A DNA stretch of 64,000 nt from positions 13,180,990 to 13,244,989 of the forward strand of contig OY720102.1 in assembly GCA_963082875.1 (NCBI GenBank). Direction: 5' to 3'. Below the pieces are notes generated by a model, which saw nothing but the letters and a program-made list of their open reading frames with translations, was not told where the DNA came from and searched no databases. Made by a program: the position numbers and the translations under genes. Positions 27,101-35,000 of the stretch are shown here, piece by piece. Position 1 is the first letter of the stretch. Every line of letters starts with the position of its first letter. This stretch comes from Corella eumyota (Eukaryota > Chordata > Ascidiacea > Phlebobranchia > Corellidae).

Positions 27101-30100
27101 ACTGCAAAAAAAGCTTGGGTTGATTTAACAAGAAAATTTAATTTAATTAATATATGATGCAATAGAATGCCAGAAAATTTACAAAATTCATACAAAAATA
27201 TTGAAAAGAAAGCCAAATCAGCTAATACAGAACAAAAAAGAGAAATTAGAAAAACAGGAGGTGACCCACCACCTAATCCCATTAGCTCTTTTACACAGAA
27301 AATCATTTGTGAGTAACAATTATATTTTTATGATAAACCAAATAACACACAACGATAAATTTACTACAAACCTGCAAAACTTTGTTTTAAATAATACCTT
27401 TAATTTACAATGAAATAAATTCTCTGCATAACAGTTTTGATGATGATGCCTTGCTGATTCTTGATCTTACTGGTAGCACCCCAGTCATGATCAAATTGTT
27501 ACTGAATGTTCTTTAAATGAAGACATTTTTATAGCCTGTAAAGAATAAATAGGTTAAATTTCATGTTGTGAATATTATTACCAATAAAAAGTTCTAGTTT
27601 AAAAAAGGAGTTACAAATATGTAATTTTAAATTATGTTGTAAAAAAAGGTAATACCAGTCTGTTCATAGATGTTGTAGTACAAGATTCACCTGAGAAAAA
27701 AAAATAGTGTCGATCAAGTACTAAGTAAGTCAATGCAAAAAAATAAATATTGTTGTCAATAAAGTTATTTAAATAATTTTGAAGAAAAAAAAGTCTTTGA
27801 AAAGAAAAAGCGATTCTGGTGACGTTAAGGAGGCAAAAATGTTAGGCAGGAAATAGAAAATAAAAAAGAAATTTATATACTAACCAAAAAGTTACTAATA
27901 AAAAACCAAGAAATAAAAAAAAAAGAACCTGATTTAAAAATGAAAGAACTTGATATAAAAATAGAGCAAACAAAAAATTTAAAAAATTACCGAGCAGCAT
28001 GTTTAAACAACTTTTATGAAATTTAATAGTTTGCATATTTATTTATTGTATTATTTATGTTTTTATATTGTGTTACTCAAAGAAATAGTTATCTATAAAA
28101 TTTAAATAAAAGGGTTTACTTACCACTTCGCATGAATATAATAACAAAGCTTTTCTAGATTGTAAATATGATACCCTGTCCAAAATAGGTATTTACCGAG
28201 AGCAAAATGCTGAAAATCATTATTGCGCATTTCCTTGTTTAGCCAAGCCAGGGTAGACAGTTTTTAATTTCAACGACATAAAAGTATTCTCTAAACTTTG
28301 TGACCTGTTTATTATAGGGGTTGACAGGATGTTTGTAATTTATAATTTTAATAACTACAATAAAGGTTAAATATATTGCCCTTGTGACAACTTAATAAAA
28401 TACTGCTTAAATAGTTAATTATAAATTTTTTAACTAAATTTATTTGGCAGAGCCCATATAAAACTTAGGTTGTAACTGACTTTACACATTATATATGCAT
28501 TTAACAGGAGACAAAAATAGGTAAAATACCTTACAATGATATGTCCGGTACATCACTGACGATTTACGGACTGACTAAAGCCATTACAACCAGTACTAAC
28601 TTACTAATTATACAACTTTGCTTTGCTGTTGTATTGTTTTTTATAAGCTACCCAATTACTATTGACTCTGTCCAAACGATCACAACAACTTTTAGGCCAA
28701 TTTAGTTTTACTATTAGACTATTGCGGTAATTTTTTTTTTGATAAAGTAGTTAATTAATTTTAAGTTAATCTGAGTTTAAACTACCTTAAATCGCCGGAT
28801 AACTTTTTAGCAATTTAACTCGAGTTTATTTCGCGATTATCGTTAACTCGACTCTAATTACTTCACCCTAAGTGTGATAATAAGTAAATTTTAAGTTTAA
28901 ATATTTCAGATAAATAACAAGTTGGTAAAAATTAAATATTGTTCATTTTTGTGTTACTTCAAAAATTTAGTTATTATTATTTTTATAAAGTGTTTTGTTA
29001 AACAGTTTTTATCTCAGTTATTTTAATTCAAGTAACTTTAAATTAAAGTAAAATATAAATTTTGTTTTAGATAAAGTTGAACTTATCATTGAACAAAATC
29101 GGTGATGAAGCTGCAACATTACTGGGTGAGGTTATTGACAAGTTTGAGGAACTTGATATTTGGGGTTGTAACATCACAGAAGTTGGTGGATTGGCCATTG
29201 CTAGAGGTTGTTCAAAACTAACGAATAATGTAAGTGTATTACTTTATTGCTTGGTATTTAATGATTAATTATTTAAACAAGCACTAGATTTAAATAACAT
29301 TTATTATTAAAATTTCTTTATGTAATAACAAAACTTTTTTATTTAGTTAACAAGAAGTAAAAATTGACACAATGCCCATTAACTTTAACAATGGGTCATT
29401 GTTAAGTTACAATCCATTAATATTTTTTTTTTAATTATTTTTTGTATTTTTCCTATTTTGAAATAATTAAAAATCAATAAAATGTTTTATTATTAAATTT
29501 CTGGTATAATTTAAGAGTATTAATGAATTTATTTTATTAATATTATTTTTAATTTATGTTAATTAGTAGTTTAAGTTATTTTATTTAAACTTAAAGTTTA
29601 ACTTTATTTACTAAAATTAACTACAACAATTAAATTTATTGATTCAATATGTATCGGATAAATAGTTGTTTTAAATTAATTATTTGAATTAGAGTAATTT
29701 TTAAGTTAAGTAAAATATACATTTTGTTTAAGATAAAGTTTAACATTTAATATCAAAATTGATTTGTTTAAACAAAACTTTAATTTTTATTAAATTTATA
29801 ATTTTGTAAAAAAAGTTAAACAGTCACAATGCCCATTAACTTTAATAAGTTCAATCCATTGTATTAATATTTACTAAAATAAGTTTTAGTATTTTTCCAG
29901 AATCAAATTATTTGAAAATTAAAAGTTTTAAAAATTAATAAATGCAACATGTAACCTAACCACAAGAACAATTTAAATCTTTAGAAAATGTTTAAATTTA
30001 ACAATTATTACTTTTTGAAGTTATATTAAACAAATTTAATTTTAAACATTTAAAATATTTCATTAAAGTTATTAAAATACAAATTATAATTTAACAATAT

Positions 30101-31066
30101 AACTTTATTTAAACTATTGGTGTGCTAATGATAAATTTTAATTGAAGTTTAAATGTTTCAGATGAAAAAGTTGAATATTAGCTTCAACAATCTTGGAGAT
30201 GAGTGTGCTGTTGCTTTCTCATCATGCCTCCACAACATTCAATACTTGAATGCATGGGATTGTGGTTTTACTGAGGATGGGAAACAACTATTGAGGAAAG
30301 CAAGCGAAAAAGTTTCAAATATGGAACTGTAAGTTTTGTTTACTATAAAACATTATTTAAATATATTTACCATAGAACAAACATATTTACTATATTTAAA
30401 TCCCTTTACAAGAATAAACTAAAACTAACTTTTAATAAAAGAGGTTTTTGACACTTTTAAGACTACCATTATTTTTGTAGATTAGTTATTACATATTTTG
30501 ATTTGTTACATTCTATTTTCAAATTTTTTTTTTAAATGGTTGATAATTTTTAAGGCATACATTTACATTTTACTAGGCAAGAAGAATAACTTCAAAATTT
30601 AAACACAAATACAAACCCCCGAAGAAGGTTATTTTAAATTCCTACAACACTGTATTTTGAACTCTTAAAACACAATATTTTAAACCCCCAAAACACGATA
30701 TTTTAAACTCCTAAAACACTGTTTTTTAAACCCCCAAAACACGATATTTTAAACCCCCAAAACACGATATTTTAAACCCCCAAAACACGATATTTTAAAG
30801 CCCTAAAACAAGTTATTTCAATCTGTCGATTTGTTTTATTTAGTTGGGTTAACCATTTTCCAGTAACAAAGTAACTGAAGCATCAAATAATGTAAGTTTT
30901 CACTTTACCATAAATATTAGTGATCTTATAAGGTTTATAAGTATTTGTTAAAATTATATTTAAAAATGTTAATAAATTTACTCAATAATTAAATTAGATT
31001 TTATTAAAATTACACCCACTTTTATTTAACTAGGTTGTGGCCCTGAAATCATGGAAGCTTTGTTAA
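8186..31066 (+). CDS. NLR: Death-Death-NACHT-LRR receptor
   Basis: Eighteen exons can be joined with consistent phases: 8186-8452, 8924-8999, 9076-9159, 9359-9379, 9602-9700, 10102-10314, 10729-10752, 10905-11003, 11212-11382, 15639-17446, 18372-18530, 19230-19388, 24367-24525, 25225-25383, 29071-29229, 30162-30328, 30864-30891 and 31034-31066. The sum is 3885 bases, or 1294 residues plus stop. Order: acidic Asp/Asn-Pro-Glu-Leu-Pro repeats, an SGGN segment, two Death domains, NACHT ATPase, and twelve ribonuclease-inhibitor-type LRRs. NLRs of this kind are cytosolic sensors that oligomerise through NACHT and signal through Death domains; ligand and partners are unknown here. One in-frame TAA lies in the first Death domain (exon 9602-9700). 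The protein is therefore made only if that exon group is skipped, or the TAA is an allele or sequence error. The last two exons are the least certain. Confidence 0.75.
8453..8923. other. Intron; unrelated insert about 8560-8760
   Basis: The start is colinear with the intron after 4794. From about 8560 the sequence becomes less A/T-rich and is not shared with the paralogous introns (GTCACGTGATGCACGACGTCATCG near 8730 split here as GTCACGTGATGC and ACGACGTCATCG). No ends or coding seen. Confidence 0.4.
9359..10314 (+). CDS. NLR Death domain 1 (microexon plus two exons)
   Basis: A 21-base microexon (9359-9379, DRKNLEK) is followed by 9602-9700 (DFDKFFRTLELDDNEIDYV) and 10102-10314 (CNKAFEIWQNKG, LIKALKNLNLTLLLEKI). 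The pattern of a Phe-Phe helix, a Cys followed by an aromatic-Trp helix, and an Ala-Leu helix fits a Death domain. Codon 8 of exon 9602-9700 is TAA where Death domain 2 has AAG (EDKIGG), so one base change explains the stop. The group begins and ends in phase 1, so skipping all three exons keeps the downstream frame. Confidence 0.7.
9738..10012 (+). repeat. SINE-1
   Basis: Head GGCAACGTGGTGTAGTGGTT with B box GGGTTCAATCC, then the family body. It sits in the intron inside Death domain 1. Confidence 0.85.
10729..11382 (+). CDS. NLR Death domain 2 (microexon plus two exons)
   Basis: Same three-exon plan as Death domain 1: a 24-base microexon 10729-10752 (DRKYYLKR), 10905-11003 (ACKYAEDKIGGYYVEKFFRE) and 11212-11382 (EKCDEGFKIWLDRDIPVP, DALKKSGLATLWEKIEED). 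All are open and in phase 1 to 1. The equal 99-base middle exons and the parallel microexons show the two domains arose by duplication of the whole exon group. A Death domain is expected to bind other Death domains. Confidence 0.75.
11383..12805. other. Intron, nothing recognised
   Basis: First part of the 4.3-kb intron between Death domain 2 and NACHT. A/T-rich with no convincing exon. A short - strand reading frame over the 11204-11446 exon is only its shadow. Confidence 0.6.
12806..12866 (+). repeat. Old SINE remnant (SINE-3 type)
   Basis: GCACAATGTTGATAGGTTCGGTAGAC followed by AAACCAGTTGTTGCAGTGGTTA matches three other copies near 52558, 54163 and 55266, in which the same words run into a tRNA-like head GTGTAGTAGTTAAGGCACTTGG (each quoted in part). 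Confidence 0.5.
12867..15225. repeat. 17-bp minisatellite, about 2.36 kb
   Basis: About 140 head-to-tail copies of GGTAACTGGTTTTAGTA. Variants include GGTTTCAGTA, GTTCTAGTG, a 15-bp form lacking GG, and a compound GTAACTAGGTAACTGG. Distinct variant blocks recur, which suggests spread by unequal exchange. It fills most of the intron before the NACHT exon. Variant density is lowest around 14350-14480. Confidence 0.95.
15226..15638. other. Intron end and acceptor before NACHT
   Basis: Plain A/T-rich intron ending in the acceptor AATTGTAG at 15638. An upstream in-frame ATG at 15572 exists, but the phase match to the 11382 donor favours the acceptor. Confidence 0.6.
15639..17446 (+). CDS. NLR NACHT ATPase exon
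   Basis: One 1808-base exon, open throughout. A charged linker (KRNAEAAAERKF) leads to the Walker A motif GHAGTGKST (codons from 16037). Walker B with Mg-binding and catalytic acids is ILIFDGLDEAN (about 16277-16308), followed by FITSRPRQ, the sensor-type Arg of NACHT domains, and by winged-helix and superhelical segments ending FKGLKVK. The motifs of an active STAND ATPase are all present, so nucleotide-driven oligomerisation is expected. It starts in phase 1, fitting the donor at 11382, and ends in phase 0 at GTAAGC, fitting the LRR exons. The exon size is typical of NLR genes, which keep NACHT in one large exon. Confidence 0.92.
17447..18371. other. Intron, nothing recognised
   Basis: A/T-rich intron. 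It resembles the inter-LRR introns toward its 3' end (the block AATCTTTAAATTAAG before the acceptor). Confidence 0.6.
18372..18530 (+). CDS. NLR LRR exon 1
   Basis: A 159-base, phase 0 exon coding for two ribonuclease-inhibitor-type LRRs: IKLNLSWNIISDKAATLLGE and the following LDIRKCKITEVGGLAIARSC. It is the most diverged at residues 7-12 of the five paralogous exons (loss of the Asn-Lys-Ile-Gly turn), so it may be the oldest or the least constrained. Confidence 0.85.
19230..19388 (+). CDS. NLR LRR exon 2
   Basis: A 159-base, phase 0 exon with two LRRs (LNLSLNKIGDEAATLLGE; LNIRSCNITEVGGLAIARGC). It is nearly identical to the exon at 29071. The intron before it is a close copy of that before 25225. 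Confidence 0.88.
20349..21340 (+). pseudogene. Harbinger transposase (HARBI1-like), broken
   Basis: The open part is 20349-20966 (205 codons): an N-terminal helical region (RYRFNKNSILQLYNI), an HTH-like segment (SDGDLVGVHRCTVCLIVHWI) and the first catalytic region FPNVVGAIDGTHI with its Asp. Beyond this the family pattern continues in other frames: GDNGLPL near 21016, then SFGIFKQRFR near 21131. At least one frameshift and one stop separate these parts, so the enzyme is inactive. Confidence 0.85.
21475..22511 (+). pseudogene. Harbinger Myb/SANT-like gene, copy A
   Basis: Harbinger elements carry a second gene with a Myb/SANT-like DNA-binding domain. Here the pieces are MDKKIRTLNYDQS at 21475, LELVKSYPVITSK, TAKK followed by a Lys/Asn-rich helix, and the PPNPI-type tail near 21750 (here PLIPLALLHR in a shifted frame). 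A coiled coil, LLLRQEIENKKEIHILTKKL onward, follows at 22317-22511. Several stops and frameshifts are present. Confidence 0.65.
23091..23771. mobile_element. Foldback MITE, 681 bp
   Basis: Arms of about 60 bases are inverted: GGTTGCCAGAAGCTTCGGCC ... CGGCCTGCAAAAAA on the left and TTTTTTGCAGGCCGAAC ... TTTCTGGCAACC on the right. The GAAGCTTCGGCC word repeats within the left arm. The interior is A/T-rich with two related blocks. It interrupts Harbinger copy A but not copy B, so it came after the duplication of the array unit. Confidence 0.8.
24367..24525 (+). CDS. NLR LRR exon 3
   Basis: A 159-base, phase 0 exon with two LRRs (LDLSGNEISDEAATLLGE; LNIRNCNITEVGELAIARSC). It is the first LRR exon after Harbinger copy A. 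Confidence 0.88.
25225..25383 (+). CDS. NLR LRR exon 4
   Basis: A 159-base, phase 0 exon with two LRRs (LNLSDNKIGDGTVTLLGE; LNISECNITEVGELAIARAC). Changes against its sister exons fall mostly at the exposed positions of the repeats (SLN to SDN, IRS to ISE), as expected for a binding surface. Confidence 0.88.
26365..26850 (+). pseudogene. Harbinger transposase, deleted copy B
   Basis: Same start as copy A (MDTLEIVKI), with an early stop and then VQRYRFNKNSILQLYNI. The sequence jumps from CGGATTTCTAAGG to TTCCACTTTGAAAATATC, which removes the catalytic centre. The C-terminal part (CLHNFALKT) persists. Confidence 0.8.
26985..28024 (+). pseudogene. Harbinger Myb/SANT-like gene, copy B
   Basis: Better preserved than copy A: LLELVKSYPVITSKLTNS, TAKKAWVDLTRKFNLINI, then ENLQNSYKNIEKKAKSANTE and IRKTGGDPPPNPI, the typical end of the Myb/SANT-like domain of Harbinger DNA-binding proteins. 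A stop follows the NLINI helix. A coiled-coil remnant lies at 27842-28024. Confidence 0.75.
29071..29229 (+). CDS. NLR LRR exon 5
   Basis: A 159-base, phase 0 exon with two LRRs (LNLSLNKIGDEAATLLGE; LDIWGCNITEVGGLAIARGC). It is the first LRR exon after Harbinger copy B and is almost the same as the exon at 19230. Confidence 0.88.
29733..29770 (+). pseudogene. Relic LRR exon
   Basis: The intron motif TTTTGTTTAAG is followed by ATAAAGTTTAACATTTAAT, the start of the LRR exon with an early stop. After that the sequence jumps to the downstream intron block (GCCCATTAACTTTAATAAG at about 29830). A further array unit thus lost most of its exon by deletion. Confidence 0.7.
30162..31066 (+). CDS. NLR last LRR and C-terminal exons
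   Basis: Exon 30162-30328 encodes MKKLNISFNNLGDECAVAFS and LNAWDCGFTEDGKQLLRKAS, two LRRs clearly older than the amplified set. It ends in phase 2 at GTAAGT. Exon 30864-30891 (LNKVTEASNN) and exon 31034-31066 (VVALKSWKLC, stop) complete the frame. The final exon is chosen on phase alone. Another frame at 31034 reads CGPEIMEALLILFEKKNFSV, which would need a different junction and could be the true end. Confidence 0.55.
30640..30812. repeat. 22-bp tandem repeat
   Basis: About seven copies of CCCCCAAAACACGATATTTTAA with variants, inside the intron after the last full LRR exon. Confidence 0.9.
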
Positions 31067-32081
31067 TTTTGTTTGAAAAAAAAAACTTTTCTGTGCAAAA
31101 AAGTAAATTGTAAGAAAATGGAAAAGTTAGAAGAGCTATTTTTTAAGTTATTTTCATTTATTATTTGATTTTTAGTATTTTTGTGTTGTAAACAATGTGC
31201 TCAGATAAGTGCTAATTTTTACTATATTTGATTTTGTAGAAATATTGGGAATAATTTACTTCTATTGAACTGTTTGTTTATTTAAGTTTAAAATTAAATT
31301 CATTTAAAACCCACTTTTCTTGTCATGTATTTAACTAGTTAAAATGAATTTTAAGGATGTATATCAATTAGTACAAATACTATTTTAATGAAATTTTGAA
31401 TCTTTTCTATTATTTGAAACCAGGACATTATTTGACTTGTCACCACTGTTGTATGTTAACCTGAATCTTATGAAGTTAATGTAGATGTGCTTTTAAGTGC
31501 TTGTATGTTATGCAAATATTAATTCTTAACCGCTTGCCAAACAATTTGTAGAAGCGATTAAAGTTCCTAGTTATTCAGTAATATTGTGTTTTATTTGTAC
31601 AATGCTTAAAAGATCATGTTTAAATATTCAGCAATGTTAAATATTATTTAAAGTACTTTACTGATACAAGTACAATCTTAACAATTCTTTCTTTCCCTCT
31701 AAAAGACTTAAGCCCATACTTGAACAAATAACTTTTCAGTAAATTTAAGAAAAGTTGCCCATAAACAACTTGTCCTCTAGTAAGTGTATATTTACTGTTT
31801 TCTTGACAATCCTATAAATTACCTTTACAAGCTTACACCTACACACTTATTTTTTATTAATATTTATCTCTTAAAGTGTTCTGAGGATAAACGTTTACGC
31901 AACAACAGATGTTTTAACAAATTGGATAAACACAAAACAGCGTAAACTTTTGCTCGTACAAATTTTTCGATTTTTAGTTTTGCGAAAAATTTTACGAAAT
32001 TGCACGAAATCATAAAATCAGTTAAAAAGGTTGTATTTAAATTATATATTTGGTAATGGTTGGTATAGTTAAAAGGTAACC
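31067..32081. other. Intergenic; 5' region of TXNL4A
   Basis: Between the NLR end and TXNL4A. The part before 32082 has short CG-containing inverted words (GCGAAAAATTTTACG) and could include the promoter. No gene or known site is recognised. Confidence 0.5.
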
Positions 32082-35000
32082 ATGTCGTACATGCTTCCCC
32101 ATCTTACAAACAGCTGGCAAGTCGATCAATCGATCTTAAACGAGCAAGAAAAAGTTGTCGTGATTCGGTTAGGTCACAATTGGGACCCGGCCTGCATGAA
32201 AATGGACGAGGTATTTAATGATTTTAAATATAAATAAGTTCAATAATGTTTAAGTTGGTACCGGCGTCGAATTTTAATATTTTCACGTATCAAGAAACGA
32301 TATTTTAGACAAAATTTTAGGTAAACTTGGCATAAGTTTAATATTTTTTGCTAAAAAAGTGGATTTGTGTTATTTTCTTAGACTTTTTAGAAATATATTT
32401 TTATGCTTAAAGAAAGTTTAATTAAGACTTAAATATTAAAGAAAATAAGCTTTTCGAATGATAATATTCTGTGTTAAGGTTCCATAATTTAAAACAAATT
32501 TACAAAAAGAAAATGTTTTATTGATAAAATTAAGTTTTTTTTGATCATTCTGCGAAATATTTAATTTGGACGTTTATACAACACAAATATTTTTCTTTAG
32601 AATTCTGTATGTGACATTTTAATAAATCAACAATTTTCAATATTATACCTTGTATAGTATAGCTGACAAAGTGAAGAACTTTGCTGTTGTTTACTTGGTT
32701 GACATTACTGAGGTGCCAGACTTCAAGAAAATGTACGAATTATACGACCCCTGCACAACTATGTTCTTCTACAGGTTGTTATTTACAGAATGTAATTTTG
32801 ATGGTTTTGTTTTAGTATTGTGTATATTGTTAAGCATTAGGATGACTAACTTCTGGTTTGGGGTTCAATTCTCATTGGTTCTGTGAACCGACAACATGGG
32901 TAGTGGTCAAAACACTTGGCTTCCCTACTTGAGGTCCTAGGTTCAATTCATACTCACGCTGTAGTGCTCTTGAGTAAGGAGCTATAAATGATATAAACTT
33001 CTGCTGAACCAACGAAATTTAATCAAAGCACATAAACTTTAATAATTTAACTTTATGCAAAGTATTTATATTCGGTATTTTCTACTAAAATTTGTAATTA
33101 TCTTTTTTTTTTGTATAAATATTAGAAAATTTTTTAAATCTTATTTTGTTTATTTTTTTAGATGCCAACATGAAAGTTGAATGGATTAAGTGTGGTGTCA
33201 TGGATCATAGTAGTCTCATCTCTGCCGTACAAGGATGTTATGTGGTTTTGCATAAGGCCAGTGTTGTCACTTACAAGGAATTAGTTCCTTGCCAAAAATT
33301 ATGGAAAATAAATGTTGGAGGTAGGCATTGTGATGTCATAAGTGATGGGATTGTTATAACAGAATCTGACAACATTTGTTTTAGAACTTAAATGGTGCAG
33401 ATTTTTGTTGTTAAATATATTATAATGTCATATAGGTCAGGAACAATGAATGTGTTAAAGGCTTATTGTGCAAACAATCTCGGTTATTGTCTATACACGA
33501 GCTCAATCGAGGCTTTTGGACAGAACTATGTAACCACTAGTGGGCGGTAGTGAAGACACTATTTACTGTAACTCTTTTGTGACGTCATACATAAGTACAA
33601 AGAAACCGCGAAGGAGCTTGTTCTGGAGTGGATAAAAAAAAAGATGAAAAATTGAAACATTTTAGGTAAAGTCACGTTATTTTTATTTTCATATTTTTAT
33701 CCTCGATGCGGGAAAGTCGAACAAGTGTCCCAAATAAGTGTAACAATAGTTAGTTCAACCCAGTCTCGAGTTGCCTGTGGCAGTTTGAGATATTATAAAT
33801 AATAATTGTCTGGTAATTATGCTGCTAATTAAGTGCTGGCTTAGCAGAAATTTATATTCTTTATAACACCTTACTCAAGAGCATCACAGCTTGTGAGTGG
33901 TGGGGATTGAATCCACAACCTCATGGTAATGTAGCAAGTGTTTTTACTACTTTTTTATTATTATTGACGTCATAATATTTTGTAGAAACTTGTCACATGT
34001 GCATTTAGAGGTTCTGGTATTTATGGCAAAAATGACAATTTTACCAAATCAATTCTTTTGCGCCACCTTGCGACTAAAGTGATCTAGTCTTCAATTCCAC
34101 CAGAGGCGCTACAAACTCGAATGTTCGCTGGAAAAGTGACTTGGTGTCACGTGATCGCGGCCACAAAAATGCAGGTAAACAAAATTTAGTTGTTCACTGC
34201 TTTAATATTGGGTTAGTGTGCAAAAGGTCTTTGGTTCGAGCACCACCACAGCCGTATATAAGTCCGGTTGTAACTAATATGTCTCAGCATGCCTTTACTG
34301 AAGGATTAGCTTTACAGTTTAGTAAAAAAATATTGGTTTATGTTTAATTTAAGTTTATTAATTTTAAAGAAATAAACTTGTACACTGACTATAACTTATA
34401 TTGTACAGGAGTCTTCTTTTTTGGTTGGGGGAAACACCTACTTTCTTTGTGACGAAACCCTAGAATTATCCTCGCTGAGATTAAACTTGAAATTTTATGG
34501 ACATTCGGGGTTCATCATTCACAAGAGGGAGCCAGTGTTGCCGTTTTGGTTGTTTATCCTCATTTCAATGTTGGTTGTTTGGTGTTGTCAGGTGCTGGGT
34601 TGGTTTGGGGTCAAAAAAGAGGTAATCAACTAGTTTATTGAGTAATTTTTGACTGGGTTACTGTTGTAAAGGTTTTACTGAAAAACATATTCGCAAAAAT
34701 GCCATTTTACCGAAAACTTTTGACTTAAATTTTGGTAAATTGTTGTGGTCTTAGACTTATTTTTGTTTAAAAACTCATACCTATTTAAATAAAACTTTGG
34801 TAACGAGGGTCAGAATGTGTTGGTAACGAGGGTCAGAAAGTTATTGCAAGGGTTAAACATTTATTTCTTGTATAATACTTTTAATGATAAACTATTTTGT
34901 GATTTTTAGCCCAATATTACACCAAACATGGCCAAGTTGTCCTGCACAAGATTCACCGTCTGCAATCAAAAGTTTGTGGAACATTTTGGCTACAAACCAA

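Larger units (their letters stand above)
25880..28868 (+). mobile_element. PIF/Harbinger transposon copy B
   Basis: It is bounded by TAA (25877-25879 and 28869-28871), the usual 3-bp Harbinger duplication. Ends are GTGTGGAGTTATTAAAGTCG and the complement of GGGTGAAGTAATTAGAGTCG. The flanks AACAATAAG and TAAGTGTGATAA join to give the uninterrupted intron sequence seen at 25015-25030. The transposase (from 26365) has an internal deletion of roughly 0.5 kb removing the AIDGTHI region. The Myb/SANT-like gene (about 26985-27306, ending KTGGDPPPNPISSF) and the coiled coil (about 27842-28024) remain in decayed form. Confidence 0.88.
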
